This document shows, one piece after another, positions 27,001 through 35,340 of a stretch of 64,000 nt of DNA; position 1 is the first letter of the stretch; each line of letters starts with the position of its first letter. The stretch covers positions 372,001 through 436,000 of the forward strand of contig NC_087388.1 in NCBI RefSeq assembly GCF_963675165.1, read 5' to 3'. The position numbers were made by a program, and so were the translations under genes. The notes under the pieces are model-generated. The model saw only the letters and a program-made list of their open reading frames with translations, did no database searches and was not told the DNA's origin. This DNA is from Halichondria panicea (taxonomy: Eukaryota; Porifera; Demospongiae; Suberitida; Halichondriidae).

Positions 27001-28178
27001 TGTAGGAGACAAATGGCTGCTTGCTGGCTTTCAGACTGAGTTGAAGACCTGCCATGGTGAGGAGAGATGTCAGGTAAGGTTATACCGTATAGCGGGTATA
27101 TTTCGAGGGTATAAAATGTTCGTGGTTTTCGCTCATCAAGCATCTACCGCAAACATTTATACCCACGAATTTAATATCGCATGCATGCATGCTGCAAAAA
27201 GCTGCTATTCAGCAAAAATTAAATAAATCCGCGAAAACCTTTCTAACAGTCATTCCGCGAACATTTATACCCTGGAAATATACCTGCTATACGGTAAGTT
27301 GTACAACAATAGAGCCAGTCTTCCCACAAGTACAGGGAAAGACACAAGAGATAATCAGCCATCAAAATCTTGTGGCCAGAAAAAATGTAGTGGCAAAAAT
27401 AATCACCCTTTTGGCAGACACCACTGTGTCCCACAATGCATGCTTTATATTACATACAGTATATGTACTCCAATTCAGTAAAGTTCCTTCACTGAATGAG
27501 CTAGATAAAAGAGTCTAGTTTGGGACTGTTAGGTTTGAATGCATTAGTTGTACTGTACAGCCAGGTGTTGAAAGGTGTCTTACAGTGGCCTATTGTGTTA
27601 CCTTGAGTACAGTCAGCTGTGTATTGTTCTCACACACACAACAGCTGGCTCATGCACAGACCAATGGAAGTATGGATATGCACACAGATGGCAGTATCAT
27701 AGGAAACACACACCCCTAGTGTGTACTCTACCCGACCTTGAAACCATGCTTTCAACAAGGACAGATCTCTTAAAGCAACCCAGTACTAACTCTAAACCAA
27801 TATTGACTCTACATGTAATAGGAGTGGGTTCAATAGAAAGTTGGCATATCCAATTAAATGGAGAAGCATTGACCCAAGACTACTACATGTAGCTAATTAA
27901 GTTCACTGCAGTAATTATGGGAGGTGTACACTACTCTAGCCACTATACAAATGTCAGACTTCTCTGAGCTAAAAAATGAACCAAACAGTCACTAAGTGTT
28001 CAGCTGTAATCCCCCACTCACCATCTACAATCAGCCGAGGGTCTTGCTTGAGTTTCTTGCTCTTCTTTCTCTTAGCTGTGCCCAAGTCCACCTCCTCTTG
28101 ACCTCCGACCTCTGAGATAGGGGGATTCCCCTCCAGGGGATCCACCACGGAGCTTTGCTGAGGCTCCTTCTCAGCCAT
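1..28178 (-). CDS. RNF213: RNF213/mysterin-like giant AAA+ ATPase, multi-exon, C-terminus beyond window
   Basis: About 52 coding exons in continuous frame encode roughly 4,470 residues; the ATG is at 28178 and the gene continues left of position 1. Vertebrate RNF213 is a cytosolic protein of about 5,200 residues with a helical stalk, a six-unit AAA+ ring and a C-terminal ubiquitin-ligase module, linked to lipid droplets and antimicrobial defence. Seen here in family order: [11 protein letters not shown], Walker [12 protein letters not shown], Walker [50 protein letters not shown], Walker A GSPGSSKT, Walker [38 protein letters not shown] and [18 protein letters not shown]. These identify the family with little doubt. 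Exon blocks are listed separately. No C3HC4 RING was recognised in the visible part. Introns are 50-1000 bp and hold microsatellites and inverted-repeat elements. Confidence 0.93.
196..290. repeat. GT/CA microsatellite with GGGT interruption
   Basis: Almost pure GT dinucleotides broken by GGGTGGGTGGG near 225-236. It sits just inside the intron after the donor at 298-299 of the leftmost visible exon of the RNF213-like gene. Confidence 0.95.
300..4944 (-). CDS. RNF213: RNF213-like exons 42-52: E3-module region, divergent
   Basis: Exons 4429-4944, 4030-4218, 3531-3764, 3082-3273, 2658-2774, 2280-2396, 1691-1870, 1312-1521, 903-1071, 603-720 and 300-483. The reading frame is continuous but the sequence is less conserved. 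In the vertebrate protein a C3HC4 RING lies roughly 1,150 residues after the LNRFEK motif. Here that position falls near 1691-1870, which instead carries [16 protein letters not shown], a Cys/His cluster that does not fit a RING or the RZ finger. Other sequence is helical (for example LTRVLANIAI-like repeats are absent; [20 protein letters not shown] is present). The exact right border of 300-483 could be 489. The RZ finger and C-terminus would lie left of the window. Confidence 0.72.
2002..2276. repeat. Minisatellite, 7 units of 31-49 bp
   Basis: Seven units built on gtctgcaggtccacccctg followed by cccacca and a variable (CA)n. Units grow from left to right mainly through a longer CA run. 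It fills most of the intron between RNF213-like exons 1691-1870 and 2280-2396, stopping just short of the latter's donor. Confidence 0.95.
3274..3348. repeat. TG microsatellite at splice acceptor
   Basis: TG repeat with GCGTGCGTG interruption and a terminal G run. On the sense (minus) strand this is a CA tract ending in CAG at the acceptor of exon 3082-3273. Confidence 0.93.
4230..4253. repeat. Poly-G homopolymer (24 bp)
   Basis: Uninterrupted G run, hence a sense-strand C tract, 12 bp upstream of the acceptor of exon 4030-4218 in the RNF213-like gene. Homopolymers of this length are error-prone in sequencing, so its exact length is uncertain. Confidence 0.95.
5149..7082 (-). CDS. RNF213: RNF213-like exons 40-41: post-AAA region
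   Basis: Exons 6676-7082 and 5149-6382 (1,234 bp), joined phase 2. The second contains [45 protein letters not shown] sequence and [19 protein letters not shown]. The CYP-x-MFLPGW-x-F-x-YL peptide is a clear RNF213 hallmark of a degenerate AAA unit after the catalytic ones. No Walker residues are present, as expected. The acceptor of the long exon directly abuts a TG/CA microsatellite (6383-6421). Confidence 0.87.
6383..6422. repeat. TG microsatellite at splice acceptor
   Basis: (TG)19-20 directly abutting the right end of exon 5149-6382; on the sense strand (CA)n ends in the acceptor CAG. Confidence 0.95.
7386..8708 (-). CDS. RNF213: RNF213-like exons 37-39: end of third active AAA unit
   Basis: Exons 8472-8708, 7759-8121 and 7386-7610. 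They include [57 protein letters not shown] and [16 protein letters not shown], matching the family pattern that ends in an LNRFEK-type arginine motif. The donor at the end of 7759-8121 reads AAG|GTCATT, a poor match to consensus; it was chosen because it keeps phase 0 into AGEFVEQ. A 21-bp minisatellite (8135-8240) lies directly upstream of the acceptor of the middle exon. Confidence 0.87.
8135..8240. repeat. 21-bp minisatellite, 5 units
   Basis: Five near-perfect copies of gggtagtatgcatagtgggga in the intron just upstream (sense strand) of exon 7759-8121. Confidence 0.95.
8910..8978. repeat. Poly-C plus CA microsatellite
   Basis: A run of nine C, then CA and GCAC dinucleotides and (CCCACA) units, inside the intron immediately after the donor of exon 8987-10396. 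Confidence 0.92.
8987..10396 (-). CDS. RNF213: RNF213-like exon 36: sensor and third Walker A/B (AAA4-type)
   Basis: The largest exon (about 1,410 bp). It opens with [18 protein letters not shown], the conserved sensor strand of the preceding AAA unit. It then has LRLLYW-type helices, Walker [20 protein letters not shown] (about 9650-9710), Walker [21 protein letters not shown] and the sensor [20 protein letters not shown] with a following arginine. This exon alone identifies the family. All ATP-binding and hydrolysis residues visible at this level are intact. Confidence 0.94.
10622..11734 (-). CDS. RNF213: RNF213-like exons 32-35: second AAA unit, Walker B
   Basis: Exons 11454-11734, 11188-11263, 10944-11056 and 10622-10702. 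The first is an acidic/serine-rich insert. Then come [16 protein letters not shown], a helix ending in VKVPFIT, and [20 protein letters not shown], the Walker B strand (VFVDE) with catalytic-type acidic residues. The Walker B motif is intron-split (FIT|VFVDE). The donor after 11454 is GTGTGTGTGG. The acceptors of the first two exons are fed by CA-repeat tracts (11264-11275 and 11740-11761). Confidence 0.9.
12018..12325 (-). CDS. RNF213: RNF213-like exon 31: second Walker A (AAA3-type)
   Basis: One 308-bp exon encodes [20 protein letters not shown], then [20 protein letters not shown] and SRLWNYS. This is the best conserved ATP-binding loop of RNF213 proteins, with intact G-x4-GKT. It is flanked by acceptor TTATAACAG and donor GTGGGAGG. 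The exon lies between the linker exons and the [17 protein letters not shown] exons, as expected for AAA3. Confidence 0.92.
12601..14405 (-). CDS. RNF213: RNF213-like exons 26-30: remainder of first AAA unit and linker to second
   Basis: Exons 14247-14405, 13760-13964, 13419-13569, 12926-13139 and 12601-12722. Typical family peptides are [77 protein letters not shown] and [18 protein letters not shown]. These connect the first ATP-binding unit to the second. The introns contain a perfect 133-bp fold-back element (14680-14812) and a partial family-A inverted repeat (13240-13374). Confidence 0.86.
13240..13374. repeat. Family-A inverted-repeat element, partial
   Basis: Shares gattttctgaaagctta, agatggtatgcttaaatccc and cataatttcc with the fuller copy at 58790-59062. 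Only one arm and part of the centre are present. It is intronic in the RNF213-like gene. Confidence 0.75.
14680..14812. mobile_element. Fold-back element with perfect 38-bp arms
   Basis: Arms at 14680-14717 and 14775-14812 are exact reverse complements (ttagacactgtttaggaagt onward). The 57-bp centre contains a second, nested inverted repeat (agggctggttgtagtacccc / agggttctactagccct), so nearly all 133 bp can fold into one hairpin. It lies in an RNF213-like intron. It could be a MITE; no coding capacity is present and a target-site duplication is not clear. Confidence 0.85.
15025..16180 (-). CDS. RNF213: RNF213-like exons 22-25: first Walker A (AAA2-type) unit
   Basis: Exons 15984-16180, 15627-15764, 15354-15459 and 15025-15197. 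The first contains [13 protein letters not shown] and [13 protein letters not shown], a highly characteristic RNF213 peptide pair. The Walker A motif is split by an intron: LVYGKAG at the end of 15354-15459 and [10 protein letters not shown] at the start of 15025-15197, giving G-x4-GKT. Next comes [15 protein letters not shown], as in the family. By order this corresponds to the first nucleotide-binding unit of the ring (AAA2 in the vertebrate structure; numbering is inferred). The lysine and threonine that bind phosphate are present, so the site could bind ATP. Confidence 0.88.
16500..18072 (-). CDS. RNF213: RNF213-like exons 18-21: pre-AAA linker
   Basis: Exons 17773-18072, 17425-17547, 16891-17109 and 16500-16707. 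They include [19 protein letters not shown] and [18 protein letters not shown], which match conserved linker peptides that precede the first active AAA unit in RNF213 homologues. A basic, serine-rich tail ([20 protein letters not shown]) at 16500-16620 looks disordered and could be a phosphorylated loop; that is an inference only. The donor after 16891 is GTGTGTGTGG, so the 5' splice site sits inside a short GT repeat. Confidence 0.83.
18296..20275 (-). CDS. RNF213: RNF213-like exons 16-17: large helical exons
   Basis: Two long exons, 19671-20275 (about 605 bp) and 18296-19505 (about 1,210 bp), joined in phase 2 (CAG TG|G TGC, giving [15 protein letters not shown]). Together they encode about 600 mostly alpha-helical residues with many leucines and acidic/basic heptads. 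They would form the stalk or base region before the AAA units. No enzyme motif is visible. The donor region of the first exon is duplicated in tandem in the intron (copy near 19621-19636), making a decoy donor 44 bp downstream. The upstream intron boundary (20276 onward) is a TG/CA microsatellite. Confidence 0.85.
19619..19680. repeat. Tandem duplication of exon 3' end and donor (44-bp unit)
   Basis: The string actcaccactgcaag occurs at 19621 and again around 19666, each followed by different bases, with caccacacac spacers. It copies the 3' end and 5' splice site of exon 19671-20275 into the intron. Use of the copy would add 44 bp and shift the frame. Confidence 0.85.
20593..25940 (-). CDS. 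RNF213: RNF213-like exons 3-15: N-terminal helical stalk
   Basis: Small exons read from splice sites and frame: 25783-25940, 25443-25561, 25016-25134, 24698-24859, 24221-24303, 23796-23959, 23107-23260, 22600-22809, 22286-22375, 21743-21837, 21428-21576, 21021-21157 and 20593-20649. They encode mainly helical sequence (for example [20 protein letters not shown] and [15 protein letters not shown]) with no recognisable catalytic motif. That is expected for the stalk N-terminal to the AAA ring in RNF213. The acceptor of 25783-25940 was placed upstream of the nearest CAG to keep phase, giving [13 protein letters not shown]. The right borders of 25016-25134 and 21021-21157 each have a second possible acceptor 4-6 bp away. 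Assignment to this gene rests on strand, frame continuity and position. Confidence 0.78.
21892..22185. mobile_element. Family-A inverted-repeat element (MITE-like), full copy
   Basis: Ends tttcagcagccataa and ttatggcagctgaaa are inverted. The arms continue through gattttctgaaagctta and its complement taagctttcagaaaatc to about 85 bp, around a centre with catggtatgcccaaattggc. About 294 bp, no open frame. Intronic in the RNF213-like gene. Other copies are at 54406-54683, 54727-55153 and 58790-59062. Confidence 0.85.
22898..23082. mobile_element. Family-B inverted-repeat element, diverged copy
   Basis: The left end atcgtatagcgagtaattttt and right end aaaaattacccgctatatgg are inverted, matching the tips of the 27083-27296 element. 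About 185 bp, intronic. Confidence 0.65.
23961..24010. repeat. TG microsatellite at splice acceptor
   Basis: (TG)25 directly abutting the right end of exon 23796-23959; on the sense strand a CA tract runs into the acceptor. Confidence 0.95.
24455..24637. mobile_element. Family-B inverted-repeat element
   Basis: Left end acagtgggtatattaatttc and right end gaaatatatccactatacgg are inverted. The internal gcatgctgcaaaaaggctgc and aaaattaaatc match 27083-27296. About 183 bp, intronic in the RNF213-like gene. Confidence 0.82.
25617..25745. repeat. Family-A inverted-repeat element, partial
   Basis: Contains aaccataacttgaattct, tttctgaaagcttagag and acccaaatttgg, matching one arm and part of the centre of family A. 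Intronic. Confidence 0.7.
26569..28178 (-). CDS. RNF213: RNF213-like exons 1-2: N-terminus
   Basis: Coding exons 28022-28178 and 26569-27048. The first ATG (28178) lies just after a likely acceptor at about 28187, preceded by a CA repeat, so an untranslated 5' exon probably lies further right. The start [10 protein letters not shown] is followed by a lysine-rich stretch ([10 protein letters not shown]) and then a phase-1 junction (GAT G|GT CTT) into [12 protein letters not shown]. Exon 2 is mostly beta-type sequence with the segment [18 protein letters not shown], which resembles the first half of a LysM repeat, and ends in the basic STRRRG. This region is poorly conserved in the family and no CBM20 domain was recognised. 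The 1-kb intron between the exons contains an inverted-repeat element (27083-27296). Confidence 0.8.
27083..27296. mobile_element. Family-B inverted-repeat element (MITE-like), full copy
   Basis: Tips taccgtatagcgggtatatt and aatatacctgctatacggta are inverted with few mismatches. The body has tcgagggtataaa, gcatgctgcaaaaagctgct and ccgcgaacatttatacc. 214 bp, no open frame. Lies in the first large intron of the RNF213-like gene. Confidence 0.87.
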
Positions 28179-29715
28179 TGTGAAACTCTGTGCATGTGCG
28201 TGTGTGTGTGTGTGGGGGGGGGGTAATTTTTTCCGCAGTTGATATTATCTAATCTTGTTGACCCAAAAGTAACAAACTGATGTCTCATGTCGTACTCATG
28301 CTTACACAACTACAAGTAAGATTCGTGAAAGCCAACGTGCCTTGGAATCATAAACATATCGAGTTTTCCTAAATAAGCATCTGAGTCAATAACATGTTTA
28401 TATTGATCTTCAATGCTCGAGCATACTATGACTATGCATCTCTAAACAATAGTAGCTACAGTATTAAGAAGAACCTCTAGATATAGTATGGACACTTTAG
28501 GGACTTATGGAAAGTATCAGTGTGTATGCTTAGGGGTCCACGGTATATATAAAACAAGTATACTTGTATAAAACTCCAATTTCATGTAGGAAGTTTAAGG
28601 GAAGCTTTCCTTTGATAAGCAATATAACGAGTACTCAAGAACGACCATTCAGTATACAAAACGAAACGCCACATATAGGAAGCATTGAACAACAACTTCA
28701 AGCTCAACAAAAGGGGAGCACAAACAGCTCATGCTTGATTGGTGATTGAACAACAACTTCAAGCTCAACAAAAGGGGAGCACAAACAGCTCATGCTTGAT
28801 TGGTGATAACTAGTGTGGTAATAGACCAACTTAGAATCAACAAAACTACCAATACACTGGAGGCCATTACTCTAGATCAGCTGATCCCCTCAAGGGACAA
28901 AGTAGCTCTGATAACATCTCAATGGGGGCAAGATCATTAGTCAGCCTTGGGGGTAAACATCTTACAGTGCTAGTGTACAGTGAAGGCAATGTTTTCAAAG
29001 CTGCAGCCATTAACAAGTAATACACTAAGTAATACACTAAGGTCACAATTGCACGTCACCGGCTACTCTTTAAACCATCGCTTTAACACATACGTCAGCA
29101 ATACAATACAATACTATACAATTACATTGTATGCTCTAGTCTAAAGATCAATGTCTCTAAGGCTGTGTACACTGCACTACAATTGACCTCACCTTTGAAG
29201 CTAAGGTAGCTAAGTGTTAAATGCCCGAAAAGGACATATATTCATGAGTCAGCAGTTAGTCTGCTAGTGAATATCATTACGAGCAGGTGGTTTTTAGAGA
29301 CACCAGTTGTGCAATTCAGCAGCTCACAATATAAAATGGTCAATCTTATATACGGCTATGAATTGTGTGTGCATGCTTAAAGCAGTCATTAGTGTGTGCC
29401 AGACATCATACAGTGTGCAGTAGCACTTAGAGCACAAAAGGGCAACACTGTCAATATTTGCATGCTTGGCTAATATTGAACACCTTAAAGGCTGCCTAGG
29501 TGATAGCAATGCTGCACGCATGCACACACACACACACACGTACACACATATAGTATACTGACAACCTCAATAAAATTAATTAATGCAATGTGCACACTAA
29601 CTACCTCTGACAGTGTGTACCTAAGAGTGATTCTAGTAACAGATAGAGCTACTGTTAACAGCCTGTGTAAGCTGGGTGGTTCGATTTCAATGCTATAGCA
29701 AAACACAGTGTCGTG

Positions 29716-29746
<31 letters not shown>

Positions 29747-30501
29747 CGCTATGGTTACCTATATTAAGGTACACACACACAGCACATGCACAACACATGG
29801 TTGTCTGCCATGGAACACTACAGAGTTGCAGTTCACATTTTCTTGCATGCACAGACCTGTATTGCACCACCAAGCAATGTAGCCATAAACACTTGCTAGT
29901 GTTAAATACTTTCCTAAAATTATTATTGACAGCATGCATTTATTTTTTCTCATTGCATGCTGTAGACCAATAAATGTACACTGACTACGTGTACTGTATA
30001 TGTAATGGTGGTGGTAGCTACTGCCATACTAGTGGTGTGTGTGTGTGTGCATGGGACAAGCTATATTATTATTGTTAAAAATGTATGCAACTCTCAAATC
30101 AGTGAGTCAACGTATAAAGGTTTTATAAATGCAACTTACAGAGAAGCTTTATTCCTATGGTTGGCTCTTCAGTACTAAATTCTTGCTAGAAAGGTGCACT
30201 GCTTGAGCTAGCTGTACTAGTACAGTATACAGTAGGACTAGACGTAGCTAGCTGAGGCCAATTAACTGCCTACGGTAATTTCCGTCATGTGACAGCCATG
30301 CAGCGACCTTGATGATTCAGCCTGATTAGACACTAGCTGATCATATTCATGAGCCTAACAACACATTCCTATAAAAACGAATAATATTATAGCTGCAATG
30401 TTCAAGTTTTTGATATTCTTGCCAGAACCGCCAAACACTCTCTGCAGTAGAGAGAGGAGAGAACATAACATACATAATGGTAGCTATAGCGACTATGCAG
30501 C
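28179..30501. other. Intergenic region between RNF213-like and HEAT-repeat genes
   Basis: About 2.3 kb separating two minus-strand genes, so it holds the promoter of the RNF213-like gene and the 3' flank of the next gene. A likely 5'UTR acceptor lies at 28188-28189. CA/TG runs are at about 28198-28216, 29523-29540, 29719-29745 and 30033-30048. One perfect 61-bp tandem duplication is present (28684-28805). I see no convincing coding exon; the short frames here are microsatellite translations or lack splice sites. Confidence 0.7.
28684..28805. repeat. Perfect 61-bp tandem duplication
   Basis: Copies 28684-28744 and 28745-28805 are identical, beginning attgaacaacaacttcaagc. Identity implies a recent event or a collapse/expansion artefact in assembly. 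Confidence 0.95.
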
Positions 30502-33500
30502 TCACTGTGCAACATGTCCCGTTCCTCTGCTTTTCTCAATCAGTTGATTCAGAATGAGCGGATTGCGATGCCACATGTTAGAAAACAACCTCACCACCTA
30601 GAAAAAATGTAATACTTATTTGCAGCAAATGTTACTCTAGCAAGCCAGGTTTGTATTTTAGCTTGTTAATTGTAATCTATACTTTTTGCAACCAATCGAC
30701 CAACTCACTTGCACACGAACATAATTGCTTGGATCGAAATTCAGACATTCGATGAACGCTCGCACATTCTTAGAACTTGGGTTGTCAAAGGCACTCTGGA
30801 GATTAGAACATGAATTCAACCACAAATACAAAATTCACAGATGAATGTATTAAATTCATTAACGTACCAGAGCAGTTATGGCTTCAGTTCGAATCACTTC
30901 ATTTTTATGCTCCAGTTTCCTATGAGATGCAACCAATCAATCGTTGAGTGACTATACAGTACACTACATGTACATATCTACCACATACCCAATTAAAGTG
31001 TGTTCAGCCTTAGTTCTGAGCTCCAGGTGAGTCAGTAGCTTTCCAATGGCTAAACGAACAACCTGCAGAATTAAACCAAAAGTCAAAATCTAGTCACAAC
31101 AGGTAGTCTATATTTCGTACCAGAATGGGCTCGTTAGGAAGTCGATCAAGCAGAACATCGTATATATTTCGCTTTGTTTCATCAGTTGAAATAATAATCA
31201 GTGATTTCTTGTCTGAACAAGAAAATGACATTCTCGTTTACACTTACAGAGATAATTGTACATAATTACGTCACTTACCAACTGTAGTCAAGTACTCGAT
31301 AGATCGCTGACGTAGCTTTGTAGAGAAGCAAGAATATGAATTTAGAGTAATGAGGTAAATTTTAAAGAACTTACTTTCCAGTTGTGCAGCTTTTTCATTT
31401 GCTGTAAAGCTGAGCACACTACAACGCTATCATGACATTTCCAGCATTTAATTAAACAACACAGAGCCTGTAAAATTGAAAAGTACGTAAGTACGTAGCT
31501 AATTAGGCCGGTAGCAAAAAAATTCATTCATATATACGGTACCTGATTTTGATGTTCAGGTGAAGACGAACTTAAAGTTTGTTTCAACGGTTCAAGGCAA
31601 AGTTCTTGTTCCAATCCAGCTTCACTGAATAGCAAAGCTATCAGAAATGATAATCGCGAATGGTCTTCTTTCAATAGCCCCAAGAGATCTTGATGCAATA
31701 CCTCAACCAACGACAATTGAATATCGTCACACTGTAAAATTGAATATTTACTTTACTGCATTTCGGGTTTTGAATACGATGTTCTGCAAATTGCAAATGT
31801 TCGCATCATTCGCAATCGAAAGAAACACGAACAGTGATCATGAGCATGCAATTTCTCATGCTTGGCATGCAATTCGCAATAGTTAGAAACGCAATCAGGC
31901 TTGTACAGTATCATTTTCGAAGCCCGATATAATTATGGTATAATTATTATTATTATTTAAGTCTGCTCTGTTTTGTGCGAGGAAACTGCCCTTACCTTTT
32001 TGGATAGATGTTTGATAATATGGTCTTGAGAAAGGAATGAAAGTAGATCATAGCTTAATAAGGCAGAACCTATTGGAATTCAGCCATGGCACTATAATTA
32101 AAATAAAAAAATAAGTGATTTACCTCTGAGACAGGTTCCAGCGAAAGAAATTATTTCGGTGTTTACAATTCCTATGATGCCATAATTAATTTTATGATCA
32201 CAGAAGATAAAGATGGTTGTCAAGGGATTGACTCACCTAGCGATAGCAGAGACTTGAACGCTTCATACTGCACTAAAGGTGCACTGTCTGACATCATCTA
32301 TACACAGCAGTAATACATGCCATAACAAATTAAATAAATTCTATAGTTTAATTTTAACTTACAATTTCTTGCAGTCTTTTCTCTACCTCCTCACTCTTGA
32401 ATGGAAGCAATCCCAACGCCTGCATGTATAGAATCAAATATAGTCAACGTAAAATTATTTTTAAGCATACCTGAATACTGCTCTTTCTCGCATCATGCAC
32501 TGATGATGTCGTTTGATATAATAGTTCCTGTAATATTTGTGTAGAACATAAAAATAAAATAATAATTATACAGATATTGAGGATTCGTCCATCTTGCTTA
32601 CAATGATGTATCTTTGTTGGTGCACTTCCTTGTCAAAGATGTCATCTTTGTCTATAATTAAGAAAACAATAATAACAAAATTGAGTACGTATAACACCTG
32701 TGACTGAGTAGCCGCCTCTTGAAGCTCTCCTAGATCCTGTTTTAGACATCCGCGATATTCTCCGTAATCTGGCCGGGCTCTTACTAGCAATACTGCATGT
32801 AAGAATAATTATATCACTGCATCCAAAGCAGCATCTAGCTAATACATACATTACTGCACTCACCTCAGCTTCACTGCTGCTGCACTATTCGGAACACTAA
32901 TTCTCTGCACACACACGATATTCAAAATTCAAAATGTGATTCAAAATTTAATTGAACAACTAAAACAGAGTTTGTGGACCTACCAATAGTGGTGCCTGGG
33001 TGCTCTTGAGGGGGGTGCTCTTGCACCAGACACTTGTGACACGGGGGTAAGTGGATGATCGATTACGAGTGACCTATCGAGAATTAATGGAGAATGTATT
33101 AAGATGTGTGCATGGGTGGTATATTGCATGTGGCTTTTTATTCTTACTTGTTTGCCGTATGGTTTCTTGGATGGACTTAGCTTGCTGCATTCTGACGTGA
33201 TGTCATCGAGGGAAGGTAGGCTGTTCAAATCATGTGAGGGGGACTTTCCCTATATACAACAGCATCATAAACACACATAAACACATACTGAGCCATACCT
33301 GTACATTGAATGTTGTCGACCCTACAGTAAATACAATTATATATTCACAACGGAAATATACAGTACTATGTATAAAGTTATACTGTACAGCGGCCGGGTA
33401 AGTGTACTATATTATGTATCCAACTACTCACTTTTAGTAGCTGACTTGTCTCTTGAGTTGAGTGTAAAGTGAACGGCCGCTTTGTTTGTTGATACAAATG

Positions 33501-35298
33501 GTCCCAAGTTAGTGGCTGCTTGCCCAGCATTCACAATCAGTTTCTTAAGAGTCTCAATGTCATTGCTGATGTCACTCACACCGGCATGCTATGTACGCAT
33601 TATAAGAATGGAGGTCAATAATTGAAGCATACATAGCACCAGGTTACCTACCAGCATTGACAGTGACAAACCAACCACATCTTGAGTCATACCAGAAGCT
33701 GTATAAAGAAACAATTAACTGACAGAACTTACGTACATGATTGAGCACCTGATTGAACCAGATTAGAATTAGTAGCCAGACTCAAAGAATTCCACGAACA
33801 TTCACCAAAAATTTCAAGAGGACGTCTTGGTTCGAAATTACAAGTTGTTCCTTGCAAGTTCCATCCTTCGCTGCTATCCACAGAGAAATCTCTCCGATGT
33901 AGGGCCAATGAAGAATACCTTTTCTTTTCCCCACCTGGGGCTTGAGGACTAGCCGATATCGACTGCTGCTCTGTGATGACAGACTTGGACCAGTTGGGAG
34001 TGCACACTGTATAACAAATAAAGTGTGATGAGCACACTAAAAACACTTAAAAAGCGTGCAACGCAACTAAAAGTGTGCAATACGGGATGGCCTAATTTGC
34101 TCTGCCTCTGTACATTTGTATTTTTACAGTATACGCAAGTAAACTGACTCTGTTTCTGTTCATCTTCACTCAAGACTTGACTCTGAGAAATATCCTTCGG
34201 TTGGTTGGAATACGTCTCCACCATTGTCCAGTTGGCTTCACTCTCACTGTGCCAGGCATCACTGTCGTGGCTGGCAGAGTGCTTGGAACTGAGGCTACGG
34301 ATGTTCTGTATATTCGATGTTCCCGTAGATTCTGTTGATTTCCACGGAGAGCCTTGTGGCGATGTCCGATCAAAATCAGAGAGATCGTCTCCTCTGCTTA
34401 TTGTTCCAATGCTCACTGCTTCTCTTAGTGGTTGTCCCCTGACTGGCCTTGCATGACCCACCTGAGCTTGTGCCTGGAAACAAATTATTGTAATGGTATA
34501 TACATGTACAGTGGAACCCTTTAATTAACACATTTGTGGGGGGGGGGGGGGAGTTTTAACAATTATACAAAGGTGGCCTTTGTTAAGGGGTTGTTTTTGT
34601 AATTACTGACTGTTCATTTGGGATTACAATGCAGTTTTTTAGGGGTGGCTGTTAAGGCGTGTGGCTATTATGAATTAATTCTGCTGTAGTAATTATATCA
34701 TGATAATTATTATACTTTAAGAGACCCTAGCTCTCTCTCACCTGTGCTCTCCTCCCCCCGTGAGCACCAGGGCGTCCTCTTCTCTTGGCCATCAGCATCT
34801 TCTCCAAGTGCTGCTCTAGCCATTGGAGACGACCATGCAACTTACTCGTCTATAAATTGAAAGTCTATATCACAGTAAAAAAGCGCCACTCTATATAATC
34901 TTATAGCGCCAACTTGATTTTTATTGGGTCTAATTGTGTACCTATTTATTCTGCAATTTCTTCGTTCTATTTATGTGCCAAAGAAAAATCAGGATTAATT
35001 TTTGTATCGCCCTTTATTAAATTTTACGGTAGCTAGTTCTCATACCGGTTCATGTCTTGCTTTTGTATTTCGAATTTCCTGCTGAATGTGCCCAATCTCT
35101 GATCTAATATGAAGGATAACCTAGAACAAGGTATTAAAATAGCTGTAATAAACACTTAAACTAGTCGCTAATTAGCTTTTTGCTTCGTAGTTGACACCTG
35201 AGGCAGTTAGTTACCTGAACAGTTACGACAAGCTCCTGTGCTCGAGTCAGCAGTGAATGTACTTGCATTCTAGCACTCTCTTGCTCCTCCTGGTATGT

Positions 35299-35340
<42 letters not shown>

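Noticed and set aside
29655..29973. Overlapping short frames on both strands in the 28.2-30.5 kb interval
   Set aside because: They centre on a CA repeat, overlap each other on both strands and show no conserved motif.
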